Source: Sphaerosporella brunnea
Taxonomy: Eukaryota; Ascomycota; Pezizomycetes; Pezizales; Pyronemataceae
Assembly: GCA_008704415.1 (NCBI GenBank)
Contig: VXIS01000203.1
Span: 1-64,000 of the forward strand
Direction of reading: 5' to 3'
DNA: 64,000 nt
A program made the translations under genes and the position numbers. Below are positions 59,114 to 64,000 of the stretch, piece after piece. Below the pieces are notes generated by a model. The model was not told the DNA's origin. It did no database searches and worked only from the letters and a program-made list of their open reading frames with translations. The first letter of the stretch is position 1. Every line of letters starts with the position of its first letter.

Positions 59114-60025
59114 TCAAGCCACAGCTTCCAGCATCTTCAATGCCACCACCAGCCGTCGGCGTTCCTCCATCTCCACCTCCGTGTCGCCAGCATAATAAAA
59201 CGTTTCCAAAATCCTTACAACGGCATGATAAACTGCATACAGCAGGCCTCTAACCCTCTCCTCCCCTCGCGCTTCCATCTCTCTATAAAACCTCGCAAAC
59301 TTGATGTCCCCCCAAATAGCCCTCTCAAAATCGATTACACCTTCCAACCTCTTCCCATCGGGGGAGGTGAGCATGGAGTTCGCGCCGAAATCTATAACTA
59401 CCAATGCGGGCTCGGTTATGGCGTCCAATGCCCCATCCACCCGCCGCGTCTGCGCCCGGATCTGTGCGTACGGTAGTAGCAGCGCCATGTCCTCGCCGTC
59501 CCGCAGTGCCGCTTCTAGCAGGGCCCCAAAACATTCCCGCCAGCGCGCATAGGTGCGGCCTCCGTCGGATTCTACGACTCTGCCGAAGCCCTGAGCTGAC
59601 GCTGGCGGGAGCTGGCGGGAAAGTATGCGGTGGGTTTCTTCCACCGCCTCGAGACTTTTTTGTGCGGAAGGGAAGCCGGGGATGTGTGAGAGGAGGAGGT
59701 AGGGTGCTGGAAGGAGTGTGCAGGATGCATCGTGGAGATGGAGGGTTGGTGTTGGCAGGGCTGAAGAGGGGGAGGAGGAGGAGGAGAGAAGGGTTAGGAG
59801 AGAGGCTTCCGCGGAAATGATGTTGATGTCGTTGTGGAGCACCCGCACCGTCAATGGAGGCGGGGATACTTTGAGGACATATCTACTCCCTGTATTGAGG
59901 GTCAAGATGAAGATGGAGTTGAAGGTAGCAGGGAGCTCTGTGATGCTGGATATGGTGGAGTTGCAAGTGGGGAAGGCCTTGCGAAGTATTGTTTGAGCAT
60001 CTGCGTGCGAGAGGAGGGGTGTCAT
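59114..60025 (-). CDS. APH/choline-kinase-fold protein, atypical catalytic loop
   Basis: Single exon of 303 residues resembling fungal aminoglycoside-phosphotransferase-like (APH family) proteins: N-lobe FILTLNTGSRYVLKVSPP with the ATP-site Lys, LLLSHIPGFP hinge-like segment, and C-lobe VVIDFGANSMLTSP...GVIDFERAIWGD. The canonical catalytic loop HxDxxxxN is read here as IDFGANSM, so the usual His is absent though Asp and Asn could be retained. The second IDFERA matches the metal-binding D motif. The substrate is unknown; family members in fungi are mostly uncharacterised and should not be taken as antibiotic-resistance enzymes. It lies tail-to-tail with the scaffold gene and head-to-tail with TAN1. 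Confidence 0.72.
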   Translation of the reverse strand: MTPLLSHADAQTILRKAFPTCNSTISSITELPATFNSIFILTLNTGSRYVLKVSPPPLTVRVLHNDINIISAEASLLTLLSSSSSPSSALPTPTLHLHDASCTLLPAPYLLLSHIPGFPSAQKSLEAVEETHRILSRQLPPASAQGFGRVVESDGGRTYARWRECFGALLEAALRDGEDMALLLPYAQIRAQTRRVDGALDAITEPALVVIDFGANSMLTSPDGKRLEGVIDFERAIWGDIKFARFYREMEARGEERVRGLLYAVYHAVVRILETFYYAGDTEVEMEERRRLVVALKMLEAVA

Positions 60026-60434
60026 CGTATCGAGGACCGGTCAAAAAAGAGAAGTCTGGACATGATATCGATGTAATGGGCGGGGGTTTTATGGAGGGGT
60101 GTGCGGCTGGAAGGTCACCGGCATGCAGAAGCAAACAACAAATGAAAGGGACGGTGTGCACTACTGGAAGCGGAAGCCATGGTAGTGGTTTTGACGACGA
60201 CGACTTTCTTCTCTCTGGAGGCAGGGTGGCTGATGGTGAATCGGTGCGTGCCGTGGCTTTAAGCGCACAAGCGGTAAAGATTAACGAGATTGTGAAACGC
60301 TAAACAGCGCCAGTTCTGATAGGCCGCCATAGCGATCACCATGTGTATGGGAACAGTGAAGGTGAATAATTGCGGAGACTGAAAAGTTCTGGCCTGGGAG
60401 CTGATGACCAAAGCCAACAATCGATAGGTGCATT
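60026..60434. other. Intergenic region APH-like / TAN1
   Basis: Upstream of the APH-like gene and downstream of TAN1. No feature recognised. Confidence 0.4.
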
Positions 60435-61736
60435 TTATTCCTCGCTCTTGGCTGCTTTCGTTGTGTTCTGCTGCTTCACCTCCTCGATTTCCGCTTTCTT
60501 GGCTTTAGCCACTTCTGTGGCCGTGCTGGCGTCGATTTGGAGCTGGCCAAAGTTGAAGCGCTTGAGCTTTTCGAAATCCTTGACCACGCTCATCCCACAC
60601 ACATTCTGGCGTCGCAGTTAGCGAGGTGTAGATTTCATGTGGAGACACGGAAACGACGATCAGCACACCTTATAAAGCTCCACGAGGATTAGCAGATCTG
60701 GATTCTTCAAATCGACGGTGTGAGCCGCACCGACGCAGCTCGCTATGGTGCGAATGATGACATCTCTGGACAGCACGTTGTGGTTTCGGCTCGTTGGGCG
60801 AATTGCAAACTGCGGGTACGGTTTCAATAAGCGAGCGAATCGGAATTGTGCCAGAAGAGTCCTGGTCTGCCTGGCTTGATTGATTGATTGATACATAAAA
60901 CGAACCTTGATGCCCTGCTGGCCGCTGTGGAAATGGGGGGCCAAAACTGCCATGGCGACCTCTCTTATCCCCTCAACCGTCGCCTTCCCGGTCCGTGTTA
61001 TCGGCGTCAAGCGATGTATATATTTGCTTCGTATGGTGCCTCCTTCGGGCTTCTGCGCAGATTCGCAGAGCGCCCTCACTATATCCGTGGCCTCCAGTGG
61101 TTGTTTCAATCGAAAGAATGTAACTGTAACGGTTCAACAAGCGAGAGCTGCGTCAGCATCCGGCCGCAGACGTCCAGATTGGGTAACGGACCACACAGTA
61201 CGTCCATCATGACCGAGGCAAACGGGCGATCGTTCTTCTTCTTCTTGTCTTTGGTTTCCAACAGTTCCTTATTGATCGCGGCCTCAATGTCCTCCTTCTC
61301 ATCTTCCTCCTCTGCATTCTTGCTTCCTTCTTTGCTCATTTCTGGGTACAATTTAGCGGCGCACTGATGTGACAGAGACGAATAGATCAGCATTTGTAAG
61401 CCGCTGAGACTGGGCGCATTTGTATGGCGGGCGGAGATATCGCGCATACCTCCTCCAGTATCGAGTACATTTCCGCGACGGCCCTCGACTCTCGTCCTTT
61501 GTCGCAGGTAGCGAAGATACCTTGCCATCCTGGCTCGATTCCGGTAAGAGTCTGGTAATTGTTCTTCTTCCAGTAGTCGTTTGTCTGTAGTGGAACGGTC
61601 AGAATCACTGCACGGAGGAGAGCGCCGCCGTCGCAGCTCAGCATCGCGTGATGGTAATTATTCGACTTGCCTTGCTCTTCTTGTTGGAATTTCCGCCTTG
61701 AGGATCGCGGCCTCGTTTGGTTCCTGTCTCACCCAT
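60435..61736 (-). CDS. TAN1: tRNA acetylation cofactor TAN1 (THUMP domain)
   Basis: RNA-binding THUMP protein needed, with the Kre33/NAT10 acetyltransferase, for 4-acetylcytidine in tRNA-Ser and tRNA-Leu. Six exons (61736-61671, 61584-61450, 61363-61195, 61123-60906, 60809-60669, 60605-60435) give 299 residues. Motifs: IEPGWQGIFATCDKGRE near the N-terminus, an acidic/Lys-rich insert, then RLTPITRTGKAT, FAIRPTSRNHN, and VDLKNPDLLILVELYKNVCGMSVV. Intron 1 appears to be of GC-AG type (AAG|GCAAGT), since the nearby GT donor gives a wrong frame. The C-terminal tail is charged and probably disordered. It is divergent from SEC6 with 337 bp between the starts. Confidence 0.9.
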
Positions 61737-62073
61737 TACAATAGTGATATGGCGAATAGCGGGGAGGGGGCGCAATGATCCTCGTGGTTGTGTAGGTAAG
61801 GTTGGTTCAGCTGGCGGCCTGAGGCTCTTGGAGTGTGTGACCTTCGCTCGCTTCAGACGGAACAGCTTCCAACCTCTCCCCCTCTCTAACTCACACCTTT
61901 GCCGCTCTCCTGCTCGCCGCCCCAGCACAAGTTCACACGGCTTCATGCTCACATTCTCACCTAACTTATTCAGTACCCACCGGTGATATTCTAGTACATT
62001 CAATTGTACTTTGCTTGCTTGTAACATCAGAAACACCCCCCCTAAAGCTGCGTGCGGCACCCCCGAAGCGACC
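61737..62073. promoter_or_regulatory. Divergent promoter region TAN1 / SEC6
   Basis: A 337-bp region between divergent ATGs. No specific element can be assigned with confidence. Confidence 0.4.
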
Positions 62074-64000
62074 ATGGACGAGACAGAGGCCATCACCGTG
62101 CGATTATCAGAGCTCCTTCGGCATCCAGAGGTACCGCGGCCGCCATATTTCAGCTACATGCGCTCTTTGGGAAGCTCTAGCTAATTGTAAGCATTATGCT
62201 CTCAGGACCTAGACAAGATACCTGCCCTCAAATCAGACTTTACTCGCAAGAAAGCTCACGTCGACACGCAACTGAAGACGGGATTGAAGAACCAACTCGA
62301 AGTGACGGAGGTACCAAATTGCGGCCCTGGTTAAATGTCGTGAAGGTCTGACTGGGAAGGATGGGTAGGCTGGTATCAATGCCCTTACCAATGGCCAGAA
62401 GACGCTCAATGTGATTAAGGATGAAATGATGAGGGTATTGTGGCCTCGCGCCTTTGTTCACAAAGCCTATACTAATGGGCTATAGATAGACAAACTCTGT
62501 GCGGAAGCAGAGAACATGATTGCGGAGTTTCCCCTGATCAACAAGGTACCACACAAAGCACAATGACCGAGCTCGCGCTGACGGAACAAGATATCCAAAA
62601 TTCATCGCAACTTTGTGGCTGTAGAGGATATCAAATCTAACCTGGAAGGCTTACATACTCAGCTGAGTGAGGTGGACCAGATGCTGCAGGCGGATGACAA
62701 TGACGGTACGAGGAGCTATCGAAGCCGTGCCGTAGTTGCCGCGAGCTGACATGCCTCATGCAGAACTCACAAACCCGATGCGGAATCTCCTTCCAATACA
62801 CTACGCCTTGACCCAACTCCAAGATTTTCGAGACGATGTGATGGAGCAGAGTGAGCAAACTGCCGACAGCGACGTACGAAAAACACTGGAAAGCTACTTT
62901 TCGCCGCTGGAAAATACCATTGACCTGTTCAACGAGCGGGTTGGTCTTATTGCTATGAGTCTGATAGATTTGGTGCGGGCCGAAAACCGAGGCCTTGTTG
63001 TGCGATTAGCAAAGATCATTGAAGCCGAGGAGAGAGCAGACGAAAAGGTTGTCGCACTCAAGGAGGCGCAAGAGGCTCACGAACACCTAGCATCAAAGTT
63101 TAAGTCAATAGCGCGCGGGCCAAAAGCAGTGAGGGGATACAAGCAAAAGTTCTTGGACTGCATCAGAGCTGCGGCGGAAGCCAAGTTTGAAAATGCTAGG
63201 AACAACTTCGAAGATGATCCCGACCAGCTCGCCGAGTACATGCAGTGGTACTTCGACGACCTAGAAGTGGTGAAGCACGAGTTTCCACGGCTATTCCCAC
63301 CGAAATGGAAAATATTTGACACAATATTGGACATTTACCACAATCTGATGCATGACTTTCTGAAGGAATATCTCGACAAAGAGGACCTGGATGGCCAGAG
63401 CTTGCTCAGCATCATCCTTTGGAACGGCCAGTATTCAAAGGGCATGAAAAAGCTTGGTATCAAGGCTGCAGACATGGTTCCACATGTAATCGACAACAGA
63501 GAGGCCGATTTACTCAGAGAGTATTCGCAGCTCATTGCCAGCAAGATGGAGGAATGGATGAACAACATCATCGAGGACGACACCCGGGAGTTCGTATTGA
63601 GGGAAAACCAGCCCAACGAAGAGAACGGGAAATGGCATATGCCCAGCGTACCAACTATGTTTACCATGATCAACCAGCAGCTCAACGTGGCTCTCGACAG
63701 CAACAAGGGCAATGTTGTGGCCAGCGTCATCGAAGAATGCGTGCGGCTCCTCAAGAACCGTCAATTCAAGTGGGAGCAGGTCATCGAGGACGAGATTGGC
63801 AAACATATGCGCGCCGTCACCAAGGAAGAGCAAGAAGATCTCCCGGACGGTATTCTGGAGTACATGATCGCTGTCGCCAACGACCAACTGCGTTGTGCCG
63901 CATATACGCAGGAAATAGCGGACAGCAAAGCGCAGCTGCTGTCAAAGAAGTACGAGGATCAAGTACGCGCCGCACTCGACGATGCCACCAACGGTTTCGT
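62074..64000 (+). CDS. SEC6: Exocyst complex component SEC6, 3' end outside window
   Basis: Subunit of the exocyst, which tethers secretory vesicles at sites of polarised growth. Exons seen: 62074-62130, 62206-62310, 62369-62434, 62486-62545, 62591-62705 and 62764 to the window end, giving about 546 residues so far (full-length relatives are about 750-800). The N-terminal coiled-coil region starts MDETEAITVRLSELLRHP. The conserved Sec6 core includes HYALTQLQDFRDDVMEQ, SYFSPLENTIDLFNERV, PRLFPPKWKIFDTILDIYH and LLSIILWNGQYSKGMKKLG. Intron 4 uses an AAG acceptor. All phases agree and no disruption is seen. The gene is truncated only by the window. Confidence 0.95.

Overview
This window is nuclear DNA of a filamentous ascomycete, most likely Pezizomycotina. 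The genes are split by many short introns (mostly 45-70 nt, GT...CTAAC/CTGAC...AG). Several families are typical of these fungi: an ApsB/Mto1/Pcp1-type spindle-pole scaffold, a cytochrome b5-fused delta-8 sphingolipid desaturase, a PEP4-type vacuolar protease and a type I metacaspase. The class cannot be fixed from sequence alone. All names come from reading protein motifs by eye; no database search was run.

Left accessory region (1-5700). A PiggyBac transposase gene runs leftward off the window edge with no stop codon. It carries an unusual Ala/Lys-rich insertion between two catalytic aspartates. To its right lie a small spliced gene of unknown function, five exact-period 192-bp tandem repeats that begin in its last codons, a 50-bp duplication, a TA-flanked palindromic element and a candidate 0.5-kb inverted-repeat element.

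Housekeeping block (5800-45900). In order: OTU1 deubiquitinase (-), F-box protein (+), PEP4-type vacuolar protease (-), MSH2 (+), LDB17/Dip1 Arp2/3 regulator (+), an unrecognised 433-residue protein (-), a decayed mitochondrial release factor 1 pseudogene (+), RBD2 rhomboid (-), KHA1 K+/H+ antiporter (-), GGA clathrin adaptor (-), DNA ligase I (+), MRX7-like small mitochondrial protein (-), tyrosine phosphatase (+), TIM23 (-), PRM15-type phosphopentomutase (+) and metacaspase (-). Two more TA-flanked palindromic elements lie at 39147-39261 and 41219-41568.

Gene-poor gap (45929-50945). About 5 kb with no recognisable gene.

Right block (50946-64000). Delta-8 sphingolipid desaturase (+), a 1,693-residue coiled-coil MTOC scaffold (+), an APH-fold kinase-like protein (-), TAN1 tRNA acetylation cofactor (-), and SEC6 exocyst subunit (+), which is cut by the window end.

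The genes do not form a pathway cluster. Most are single-copy core functions: DNA repair and replication (MSH2, ligase I), mitochondrial biogenesis (TIM23, MRX7-like), vesicle traffic (GGA, SEC6, RBD2), cytoskeleton (LDB17, MTOC scaffold) and proteolysis (PEP4, OTU1, metacaspase). The unusual content is in the mobile elements, the pseudogene, the satellite and some splice-site features.
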